From assembly GCA_036276695.1 (NCBI GenBank), contig DASUOI010000018.1:1-9105 (forward strand): a stretch of DNA of 9,105 nt. The letters are read 5' to 3'. The stretch comes from JANWLD01 sp036276695 (lineage in GTDB: Bacteria; Patescibacteriota; Saccharimonadia; Saccharimonadales; 2-12-FULL-41-12). Of this stretch, positions 1 to 6,174 are shown piece after piece. Position numbers and translations under genes: made by a program. The notes below the pieces were generated by a model. That model saw only the letters and a list, made by a program, of their open reading frames with translations. It made no database searches and was not told where the DNA came from. Every line of letters begins with the position of its first letter. Position 1 is the stretch's first letter.

Positions 1-9
1 TGTTAAAAT
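1..9 (+). promoter_or_regulatory. Extended -10 promoter of the ferric reductase-like gene
   Basis: A TGT extension (1-3) followed by TAAAAT (4-9) ends 7 nt before the ATG at 17. That spacing would put the transcription start at or next to the A of the start codon. No purine-rich Shine-Dalgarno is visible in the 16 available bases. The -35 region lies outside the window. The same arrangement precedes guaA and tgt, which raises confidence. Confidence 0.5.
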
Positions 10-16
10 AATTCCA

Positions 17-1378
17 ATGACAAAGGCTCCGGCGGATAAAAAACAAGAAAATATGAGAACGCTCATTTTTTCTGCTTTCGGACTTAACGCGGGCTTCGTA
101 TTCTTTGTCTGGCTGGATAGTACCGGACTGGTTTTTCCCAGCCCGGCAATAGCACTGGTAAGGATTGGCGGGCTGTTCGGACTCCTGAGCGCCTTATCCG
201 TACTTCATCAGTTTGTCTTGCAGAGCAGGCTGCCGGTTTTGGAACGATATGTCGGAACGCCTTTGATACACCACCTGCATAGATATAACGGATATATGAT
301 TTTCTGGCTGCTGATAGGCCATGTGACTTTCGTAACGCTAGGCCATTCACAGCTGCATAACATATCTTTTATACACCAATACATTGACCAGGCTTTGTAC
401 TATCCGTTCGTATTGTTCGCATCTTTTGCTTTTTGGCTGCTTATGGGGGTAATCATTGCCTCGATCACTATGGTCAGGAAACGACTCCGGTACGAATACT
501 GGTACGGTATACACCTGGCCGTATATGCAGCTATATTACTGGGGTTCCTGCACCAGATAAACAATGGAGCGACGCTTTTAGGCAGTGAATGGTTCAAGAC
601 CTATTGGGTAATATTTTATATTTTAGTTTTAGCTACGGTCGCGTATTTCCGGTTTATAAGACTGGTTTTGAGGTATAAAAAATACGGATTTTACGTCAAA
701 GATGTAAGCAAGGAAACCTTGGACACTAACTCCATCTACATCGGGACGAAAAGGCCGCTTCCGGCGGATTTCTTCATCCCCGGCCAGTTCGGTATTTGGC
801 GCTTCTTCAACAGCCGTTTATGGTGGCAGGCGCATCCGTTTACTATCTCCAGCAGTTCGCCTAAAAAGGGGCTTAGACTGACACCGAAAGCAGTAGGAGA
901 TTTTACTTTTGACTTGAAAAAAATAAAGCCTGGGACAAAACTTTTTTTTGACGGCCCGCATGGGGTTTTCACTACGGAAAGGCTGGAAAATAAGAAACCG
1001 CTCTTCATAGCCGGGGGTATCGGAATAACGCCCATCCGGGCAATGCTTGGAGGGCTTGGGAGCAAAGCGAAAGACGCGATTATTATCCATGCGGTCAAAA
1101 CCCCTGAAGACGAAGCTTTATCTGCCGAGTTAAAGGCAATAGCTAAAAAAACCGGAGCCAAACTGCATTACGTTTACAGCGAAAAAGCCCCGGCAGGTAA
1201 ACCCACGGGGCATATAAGCACCGCTCTATTAAAAAAACTTGTGCCGGACCCAAAAGACAGGGCAGTAGCGTTATGCGGACCACCGCCGATGATGGATGCA
1301 GTAGAGCAGGAATTGACTGAGCTTGGAATAGATAAAGAGGATATACATACCGAGCGCTTCGACTTTTCCGCCAAATAG
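17..1378 (+). CDS. Diheme ferric reductase/NADPH oxidase-like membrane flavoprotein
   Basis: Predicted integral membrane oxidoreductase of 453 residues that passes electrons from NAD(P)H via FAD to two transmembrane hemes, and so across the membrane to iron or oxygen; the acceptor is not deducible. About six hydrophobic helices lie at roughly 14-34, 44-67, 88-108, 128-152, 162-180 and 193-217. Two histidine pairs fit bis-heme ligation: H88/H102 (13 residues between) and H166/H179 (12 between), the spacing seen in NOX and FRE proteins. The cytoplasmic half has the FAD motif HPFTISSS (273-280), an NAD(P)-binding loop GGIGITP (333-339), CGPPPMM (420-426) and a C-terminal ERF (446-448). There is no [2Fe-2S] domain. 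The ATG at 17 is chosen because a -10 box sits 7 nt upstream; an internal Met at residue 13 is a weaker alternative. Family assignment is firm, physiological role is not. Confidence 0.88.
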   Translation: MTKAPADKKQENMRTLIFSAFGLNAGFVFFVWLDSTGLVFPSPAIALVRIGGLFGLLSALSVLHQFVLQSRLPVLERYVGTPLIHHLHRYNGYMIFWLLIGHVTFVTLGHSQLHNISFIHQYIDQALYYPFVLFASFAFWLLMGVIIASITMVRKRLRYEYWYGIHLAVYAAILLGFLHQINNGATLLGSEWFKTYWVIFYILVLATVAYFRFIRLVLRYKKYGFYVKDVSKETLDTNSIYIGTKRPLPADFFIPGQFGIWRFFNSRLWWQAHPFTISSSSPKKGLRLTPKAVGDFTFDLKKIKPGTKLFFDGPHGVFTTERLENKKPLFIAGGIGITPIRAMLGGLGSKAKDAIIIHAVKTPEDEALSAELKAIAKKTGAKLHYVYSEKAPAGKPTGHISTALLKKLVPDPKDRAVALCGPPPMMDAVEQELTELGIDKEDIHTERFDFSAK

Positions 1379-1386
1379 CCCGTCTC

Positions 1387-1395
1387 TGGTAAAAT
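1387..1395 (+). promoter_or_regulatory. Extended -10 promoter of guaA
   Basis: TGG (1387-1389) plus TAAAAT (1390-1395) ends exactly 7 nt before the guaA ATG at 1403. It sits in the 24-bp gap after the reductase stop codon, so guaA can be transcribed independently with essentially no 5' leader. No good -35 hexamer is visible at the usual distance; the extended -10 may compensate. Confidence 0.6.
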
Positions 1396-1402
1396 ATAAG
1401 TA

Positions 1403-2929
1403 ATGCAGGAAACTCTTGTTATTTTGGATTATGGTTCGCAGTATACCCAGCTTATCGCGCGACGCTCGCGCGAACTAGGCGTTTACAGCATTATTTTGCC
1501 TTTCAGCGCAACCCTTGAGGAGATCAAAAGCCATAACCCGAAAGGAATTGTTTTGTCCGGCGGACCAAACTCGGTATTCGACAAGGACGCGCCTAAGTTA
1601 ACTGAAGGGGTACTTGACCAAGGCCTGCCTGTACTTGGTATTTGTTACGGCATGCAGCTGATTTCTCAGAAGTTCGGCGGGGAAGTCGAGGAATCCAAAA
1701 CCCGAGAGTACGGAAAGGCGATGATAATCCACAAAGACCACAGCGATATCATCAACAAAGCATATGACGGCAGTACAATCTGGATGAGCCACGGTACGCA
1801 TGTAAGCCGGCCTCCGGAGGGTTTTATAGTCACATCAATGAGTGATGAAACCATAGCAAGCATCGAAAACCCGGATAGAAACCTATACGGCCTACAGTTC
1901 CACCCGGAAGTCTCGCATACGGACTACGGTAGGGAAGTAATTGAGGCCTTTATAGACCAATGCGGTTTTTCCAAATCCTGGTCGGCCACTTCAATAATTG
2001 ACGAACAAGCCGACAGAATTAAAGAACTGGTCGGGGAAGGTAATGTGCTTTGCGCTCTGTCCGGAGGCGTTGATTCGTCCGTAGCAGCGACTTTGGTAAA
2101 CAAAGCCGTGGGAGAAAAACAAACATGTATTTTCGTGGATACAGGATTGTTAAGAAAAAACGAGTATGAAGAGGTCTTGGAAATATATAAAGACCAAGGC
2201 TTAAACATCATCCCTATAAGTGCGGGCGAAAGGTTCCTATCCAAGCTAGACGGGGTAAGCGACCCGGAAGAAAAGCGCAAAATAATCGGCAATGAATTTA
2301 TAGCAGTCTTTGAAGAAGAAGCGGGCAAAATACCAAATGTAAAATACTTAGTACAAGGCACGCTTTACCCCGATGTTATTGAATCAGTTTCAGTTAACGG
2401 GCCGTCGGTAACTATAAAATCGCATCATAACGTCGGCGGATTGCCGGAAAAAATGAATCTTGAGCTAATAGAGCCTTTGCGGGAATTATTCAAAGACGAA
2501 GTACGGCAGATAGGCGCGGAGCTTGGCTTGCCGGAGAAAATCACCGCTAGACAACCGTTCCCGGGACCCGGGCTGGCCGTTCGGATAATCGATAAGATAA
2601 CACCTGAAGCAATAGCCGTGCTCCAGGAAGCAGATGCTATAGTCCGCGAGGAGATTTTAAGCTCCAAAGCAGAAAAAGACCTATGGCAGTATTTTGCCGT
2701 TTTGCTTCCAGTAAAAAGCGTCGGGGTAATGGGCGACGGGCGGACACATGAGCAAGTCATAGCTGTTAGAGCAGTTCAATCAACAGACGGAATGACAGCT
2801 GATTGGGCCAAATTACCATCCGATCTGCTGGCTAAAATCAGCAGCAGGATAGTCAGCGAAGTCCGCGGAGTCAACCGTGTAGTTTACGACATCACTTCCA
2901 AGCCACCCGGCACTATTGAGTGGGAATAG
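1403..2929 (+). CDS. guaA: GMP synthase (glutamine-hydrolysing), fused bacterial type
   Basis: Converts XMP, ATP and glutamine to GMP in the cytoplasm, the last step of guanine nucleotide synthesis. The 508 residues match the usual bacterial single-chain form. The N-terminal class I glutamine amidotransferase has nucleophile Cys81 in GICYGMQ (79-85) and partners His167 and Glu169 in QFHPEV (165-170). The ATP-pyrophosphatase domain has the P-loop SGGVDSS (220-226) and QGTLYPDVIES (318-328). The dimerisation domain carries RQPFPGPGLAVR (383-394) and ends in the family-typical KPPGTIEWE. All key residues are present, so it should be active. It begins 24 bp after the reductase gene with its own -10 box and no Shine-Dalgarno. 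Its last 28 bp are duplicated downstream of the SET gene, which marks this 3' end as a probable integration site. Confidence 0.97.
   Translation: MQETLVILDYGSQYTQLIARRSRELGVYSIILPFSATLEEIKSHNPKGIVLSGGPNSVFDKDAPKLTEGVLDQGLPVLGICYGMQLISQKFGGEVEESKTREYGKAMIIHKDHSDIINKAYDGSTIWMSHGTHVSRPPEGFIVTSMSDETIASIENPDRNLYGLQFHPEVSHTDYGREVIEAFIDQCGFSKSWSATSIIDEQADRIKELVGEGNVLCALSGGVDSSVAATLVNKAVGEKQTCIFVDTGLLRKNEYEEVLEIYKDQGLNIIPISAGERFLSKLDGVSDPEEKRKIIGNEFIAVFEEEAGKIPNVKYLVQGTLYPDVIESVSVNGPSVTIKSHHNVGGLPEKMNLELIEPLRELFKDEVRQIGAELGLPEKITARQPFPGPGLAVRIIDKITPEAIAVLQEADAIVREEILSSKAEKDLWQYFAVLLPVKSVGVMGDGRTHEQVIAVRAVQSTDGMTADWAKLPSDLLAKISSRIVSEVRGVNRVVYDITSKPPGTIEWE
2902..2929 (+). repeat. Direct repeat, guaA-proximal copy (putative attachment site)
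   Basis: This is the functional 3' end of guaA, from the first Pro codon of PPGTIEWE to the stop, plus one base before it. It matches 4066-4093 at 23 of 28 positions with no gap. It contains GAGTGGGAATA (2918-2928), which from memory is the 11-bp core used by Tn5801-like integrative elements at guaA. The repeat is seen directly; its role as an attachment site is inferred. Confidence 0.65.
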
Positions 2930-2943
2930 TCTACATATTACAT

Positions 2944-2972
2944 TTGATTCTTTTAAATATTTATGGTATCGT
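2944..2972 (+). promoter_or_regulatory. Promoter of the tandem-SET gene
   Basis: A -35-like TTGATT (2944-2949) is separated by 17 bp from TATCGT (2967-2972), which is preceded by an extended TGG (2964-2966). The -10 ends 8 nt before the ATG at 2981, implying a leaderless or nearly leaderless mRNA. An in-frame TAG at 2972-2974 rules out any earlier start. Confidence 0.55.
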
Positions 2973-2980
2973 AGCGCGAT

Positions 2981-4048
2981 ATGGTTTTAGGAAGTTATTT
3001 AGCTCCTTCCGTGGAGCGCAGGGAAGGCGCTGCCAGTGGAGGCGTAGGTTTATTTGCCGCAGAGCCTGTGATGGCTGGCGAATTGCTCGCTATCAAGGGC
3101 GGGCAGCTGGTTGATGAAGCAACAATAATGGCTAATGCCGATATAATTCAAGGAGCTCATCAACAGGTGGCTCCTGATTTGTTTATGGCTGGCCTAAGTC
3201 CCGAAGAGACTGAATCCACTTTAGTAGGTTATAACCATTCCTGCGAGCCTAACGCTTTTATTGACGGTCAAATAGTTCTCAGGGCTATGGACGATATACC
3301 TGAAGACGAGGAAGTTACTGTAGAATATGCAACCTGTTTTGACAGTGATACTCAAGCATTCCAATGCGAGTGCAATAGCGACCAGTGCCGCGGCTATGTA
3401 AATCCTATGATGGATTCGCTGGATCCTGATATGCGCACCAGGTACGCCGGGCGCTTTGCGCATTTCTTGGCGCATCCTGAAATGTACGCAGGAGTAGATC
3501 TCCGGCCGACTGATGCAAACAGTCCAGTAAGCTCCTGGATAACTACTAAAGCGGAGAGGATAGTCGATTCCGACATTGAAGGAGTCGGACTGACCAGCGT
3601 AGCCAAAATAAGAAAAGGAGAATTATTGGCAGTAAAAGGCGGCCGCCTACTGCCAGCAAAACAAGTATTCGCCACTCATGAAAAGCCGCATAGCGAGGCC
3701 CAAATCCGAGAAGATTTGTTTATGGCCGGAATAACTAGAGAAGAAAGAATGGCAGCCCTACTAGGGTTCAACCATCGCTGCTATGATCCGAATTCTATAA
3801 TGTTAAGGCAGATTAATATATTTGCATTGAGAGACATTGGCCCCGGCGTTGAGTTGACCGAAGATTACGCAACCGCTTTCACCAGTCCTACCCAAAAATT
3901 TCCATGCAACTGTGGCGGTGCTCATTGTAGGGGAGAAGTTGACCCGACTGTCGATTGGCAGAGGCCGGACTTACGAGCACAACTTCCATTCCTAGACTTC
4001 ATAACTGAAAAAAGAGATGCTCCAGAGCTAGAGCAATTAGCCGCGTAG
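2981..4048 (+). CDS. Tandem double SET-domain protein (putative lysine methyltransferase)
   Basis: Protein of 355 residues made of two SET domains in tandem, offset by about 180 residues. Domain 1 has GVGL (21-24), YNHSCEPN (84-91), the ELTY-like VTVEYATCF with Tyr116, and a post-SET zinc motif CECNSDQC (129-136). Domain 2 has GVGL (201-204), FNHRCYDPN (263-271), EDYATAF with Tyr296, and CNCGGAHC (309-316). Both zinc motifs fit the CxCx4C post-SET pattern, which with the Cys of NHxC would bind zinc. SET domains transfer methyl groups from S-adenosylmethionine to lysines; the target here is unknown. Domain 1 keeps the canonical NHSC and domain 2 has NHRC, so their activities may differ. No signal peptide or membrane segment is seen, so it is probably cytosolic. 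The ATG is the only start after the upstream in-frame stop. The gene is bracketed by direct repeats of the guaA 3' end and may be acquired cargo. Confidence 0.85.
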   Translation: MVLGSYLAPSVERREGAASGGVGLFAAEPVMAGELLAIKGGQLVDEATIMANADIIQGAHQQVAPDLFMAGLSPEETESTLVGYNHSCEPNAFIDGQIVLRAMDDIPEDEEVTVEYATCFDSDTQAFQCECNSDQCRGYVNPMMDSLDPDMRTRYAGRFAHFLAHPEMYAGVDLRPTDANSPVSSWITTKAERIVDSDIEGVGLTSVAKIRKGELLAVKGGRLLPAKQVFATHEKPHSEAQIREDLFMAGITREERMAALLGFNHRCYDPNSIMLRQINIFALRDIGPGVELTEDYATAFTSPTQKFPCNCGGAHCRGEVDPTVDWQRPDLRAQLPFLDFITEKRDAPELEQLAA

Positions 4049-4065
4049 TTTCAAGTCAGCTGCTA

Positions 4066-4093
4066 GTCATCCGGTATTATTGAGTGAGAATAG
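4066..4093 (+). repeat. Degraded copy of the guaA 3' end (putative displaced attachment site)
   Basis: It aligns without gaps to 2902-2929, with five differences: C2903/T4067, C2906/T4070, C2911/T4075, C2913/T4077 and G2923/A4087. All are C-to-T or G-to-A. Read in the guaA frame, PPGTIEWE-stop becomes SSGIIE-stop-E-stop, so the Trp codon is now TGA. Weaker similarity seems to continue roughly 15 bp upstream. It lies 61 bp before purA and is non-coding. It is best explained as the original guaA 3' end, displaced when DNA carrying the SET gene was inserted. No integrase gene remains between the copies. Confidence 0.62.
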
Positions 4094-4116
4094 GTTTAAT
4101 AATTTTTGAAGCCTTA

Positions 4117-4145
4117 TTGCGAATTTCCCCCTGTTATCGTAAAAT
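4117..4145 (+). promoter_or_regulatory. Promoter of the purA-pyrF operon
   Basis: TTGCGA (4117-4122), a 17-bp spacer and TAAAAT (4140-4145) form a good sigma-70-type promoter. The -10 ends 9 nt before the purA ATG at 4155, so the mRNA leader would be about 0-3 nt. An overlapping alternative -10, TATCGT with a TGT extension (4132-4140), resembles the SET gene promoter. No Shine-Dalgarno is present. Confidence 0.6.
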
Positions 4146-4154
4146 ATTAAGTGA

Positions 4155-5372
4155 ATGAGCGGCAATGTAACTGCAGTTGTGGGCCTTCAGTATGGCGATG
4201 AAGGCAAGGGAAAGATTGTCGATTACTTGGCGGAAAAATCCGATGTAGTCATAAGGGCTAACGGCGGGGCGAACGCCGGACACACCATAGTCTTAAAAAA
4301 TGGCAAGACCTTAGCACTACACCAGATACCTTCCGGCGTAGCATATGATTCGACGCAAAATATTATTGGCAACGGCAGTTTTATTGACCCGGTTAAGCTA
4401 GTAGAGGAAATGGAGGATGCCCGCTCAAAAGGACTGGACATAAAGCCCGATAATTTCCAAATTAGCAAAACTGCCCATCTAGTATTACCAGTCCACAAAC
4501 AAAAAGATGCCGAGCGCGAAAGCGGAGAAAAAAGCCAGGGAAGCACAAAGGCCGGCATTGCTTTTGCAGCGGCAGATAAATCCTTGCGCGAAGGAATAAG
4601 AGTAGAAACTATAGCCGAATCAACTAAAGACGACTTGGTAAGGCTAGGGGGGCAGGAGTTTGCCGAGGCGGCGTTTTTACTTAGCACTTACTTATGCGAT
4701 AGCGTAGAATTAATTCAAAAATTCATATCCTCTAATAAGAAGGTTTTGCTTGAAGGCGCGCAAGCATTCGGCTTGGATATCAACCATGGCAAGTACCCTT
4801 ATGTGACCTCTTCCGATACCACAGTAGCAGGGTTGATGAGCGGCAGCGGAATCAACTACAAGCAAATAAAAAAAGTAATAGGCGTAGCTAAAGCGATTCC
4901 ATCCAAGGTCGGCGGCGGGCCTTTTGTAACTGCCATAAAAGATGAAGAAATTGCCGCTAAAGCGCGTGGAGAAAAGGGCAAGGTAGACAGTGAATTCGGC
5001 GCAACTACCGGGCGCGAACGCGAAGTAGGCTACCTGGACTTAGTAGCACTAAAACGAGCGGTTGAAGTAAACGGGATAGACGAAATAGCCTTAACAAAAT
5101 TTGACTGCATCGGCAGGCATGGAAAAACGACTAAAATAGCTACTGCTTATGAATTTAAAGGCAGAGAAATCAAAAACCCGCCGGGGTCCGGAGTGGAATT
5201 GTATGAATGCACTCCAATCTACGAAGAGTTACCGACATGGCAAGAAAATAATTCCACCGAGGCAAGAAAATATATAAAATTTATAGAGGACTATTTGAAA
5301 GTTCCGGTTACAATGCTAGGTATAGGCCCGAACCGCGAAGACCTAGTTATACGAAAGAAAAGTAATAAATGA
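4155..5372 (+). CDS. purA: Adenylosuccinate synthetase
   Basis: Joins IMP and aspartate using GTP to give adenylosuccinate, the first step from IMP to AMP, in the cytoplasm. The 405 residues are somewhat shorter than the roughly 430 of E. coli. The signature QYGDEGKGK (12-20) keeps the catalytic Asp15 and has Tyr where Trp is usual; His43 in NAGHT (40-44) is the second catalytic residue. EGAQAFGLDINHGKYPYVTSS (200-220) and GATTGRERE (282-290) are recognisable, the latter keeping the Arg residues that match R303 and R305 of E. coli. The IMP loop is unusual: the typical GTTGRGIGPAYEDK reads GSTKAGIAFAAADK (129-142). Thr131 and downstream Arg145 are retained. The stop overlaps the pyrF start by 4 nt (ATGA), so the two are translationally coupled. 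Confidence 0.95.
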   Translation: MSGNVTAVVGLQYGDEGKGKIVDYLAEKSDVVIRANGGANAGHTIVLKNGKTLALHQIPSGVAYDSTQNIIGNGSFIDPVKLVEEMEDARSKGLDIKPDNFQISKTAHLVLPVHKQKDAERESGEKSQGSTKAGIAFAAADKSLREGIRVETIAESTKDDLVRLGGQEFAEAAFLLSTYLCDSVELIQKFISSNKKVLLEGAQAFGLDINHGKYPYVTSSDTTVAGLMSGSGINYKQIKKVIGVAKAIPSKVGGGPFVTAIKDEEIAAKARGEKGKVDSEFGATTGREREVGYLDLVALKRAVEVNGIDEIALTKFDCIGRHGKTTKIATAYEFKGREIKNPPGSGVELYECTPIYEELPTWQENNSTEARKYIKFIEDYLKVPVTMLGIGPNREDLVIRKKSNK

Positions 5373-6172
5373 GTTTTACCAACCAGCTAGATGAGGCAAT
5401 GGATAAGAATAATTCGCTTGTGTGCGTAGGCTTGGACCCGGTCTTAGAAAAATTGCCCGATGAATTTAAAAGTTCTGATGAGCCGTTTTTCGAATTCAAC
5501 AAATCTATAATAGATGCGACTAAGGATTTAGTCTGCGCTTACAAACCTAATTCGGCTTTTTATGAAGCATTGGGGGCCAAAGGCATTCAGCAGCTGAAAG
5601 AAACTTGCGATTATATCAACCAGAATTACCCTGACATACCGATAATCCTGGATGCTAAGAGGGGGGATATAGGCAGTACGAATAACGGATATGTTCAGTT
5701 CGCATTTGACTACTTAGGTTGTGATGCAATAACTCTACACCCTTATATGGGTCAAGAATCTTTACAACCATTTCTGGACCGCTCGGACAAAGGCTGTATC
5801 ATCCAGTGCCTGAACTCCAACAAAGGAGCGGAAGAATTCCAGTCCTTAGAAACGAATGGAGAAAAACTTTATCAGAGAGTAGCAAAAGCCGTGGCTGAGA
5901 ATTGGAATAGGAACGGAAACTGCTTGCTGGTAGTAGGCGCTACAAATCCTGCGGGATTAAAAGAAGTAAGACAAATAACAGGCGATGAAATGACTTTATT
6001 GGTACCGGGAATAGGCGCGCAAGGCGGAGATGTTGAAGCAACGCTTGAAGCAGGATTGAATAGCAATAAAAAAGGTCTAGTAATTAATTCATCTAGAGCG
6101 ATAATTTACGCTGAAAATCCCCGTCTAGAAACTGAAAACCTTAGGAACAAAATTAACCAAAGTCGCGAATAG
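5369..6172 (+). CDS. pyrF: Orotidine 5'-phosphate decarboxylase, type 2
   Basis: Decarboxylates OMP to UMP, the last step of de novo UMP synthesis. The 267-residue length and the motif DAKRGDIGST (95-104) mark the type 2 subfamily, known for example from mycobacteria and distinct from the E. coli form. Catalytic residues are Asp95, Lys97 and Asp100. GLDP (21-24), LHPYMG (123-128), VPGIGAQGGD (212-221) and SSR (241-243) build the rest of the barrel active site and phosphate site. The ATG overlaps the purA stop (ATGA), so translation probably depends on terminating purA ribosomes; an A/G-rich GAAAGAAAAG about 6 nt upstream could act as a weak Shine-Dalgarno. It ends 2 bp from the stop of the converging PurP gene, with no terminator visible between them. 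Confidence 0.95.
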   Translation: MSFTNQLDEAMDKNNSLVCVGLDPVLEKLPDEFKSSDEPFFEFNKSIIDATKDLVCAYKPNSAFYEALGAKGIQQLKETCDYINQNYPDIPIILDAKRGDIGSTNNGYVQFAFDYLGCDAITLHPYMGQESLQPFLDRSDKGCIIQCLNSNKGAEEFQSLETNGEKLYQRVAKAVAENWNRNGNCLLVVGATNPAGLKEVRQITGDEMTLLVPGIGAQGGDVEATLEAGLNSNKKGLVINSSRAIIYAENPRLETENLRNKINQSRE

Positions 6173-6174
6173 AT

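Noticed and set aside
736..1161. 141-codon minus-strand open frame inside the reductase gene
   Set aside because: It is the shadow of the FAD/NAD(P)-binding region and has no independent support.
1924..2361. 145-codon minus-strand open frame inside guaA
   Set aside because: It lies antisense to the ATP-pyrophosphatase domain of guaA, has no recognisable motif and no promoter signal.
2920..3114. 64-codon open frame spanning the guaA end and the start of the SET gene
   Set aside because: It would start at a GTG inside the guaA EWE codons and overlap two well-supported genes in another frame. Its product has no recognisable domain.
2981..4048. Frameshifted or accidentally fused pair of SET genes
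   Set aside because: The frame is continuous through the linker at residues about 165-195, with no stop or sequence break. Both halves are complete, so a true tandem protein is the simpler reading.
4049..4154. Terminator, riboswitch or small RNA gene between the SET gene and purA
   Set aside because: No stable hairpin with a T-run and no known riboswitch core is visible. The gap is explained by the degraded guaA end and the purA promoter, and a riboswitch would not fit a leaderless mRNA.
4223..4687. 154-codon minus-strand open frame inside purA
   Set aside because: It is fully contained in a strongly conserved gene on the other strand and reads as low-complexity Ser/Pro/Leu sequence typical of a shadow frame.
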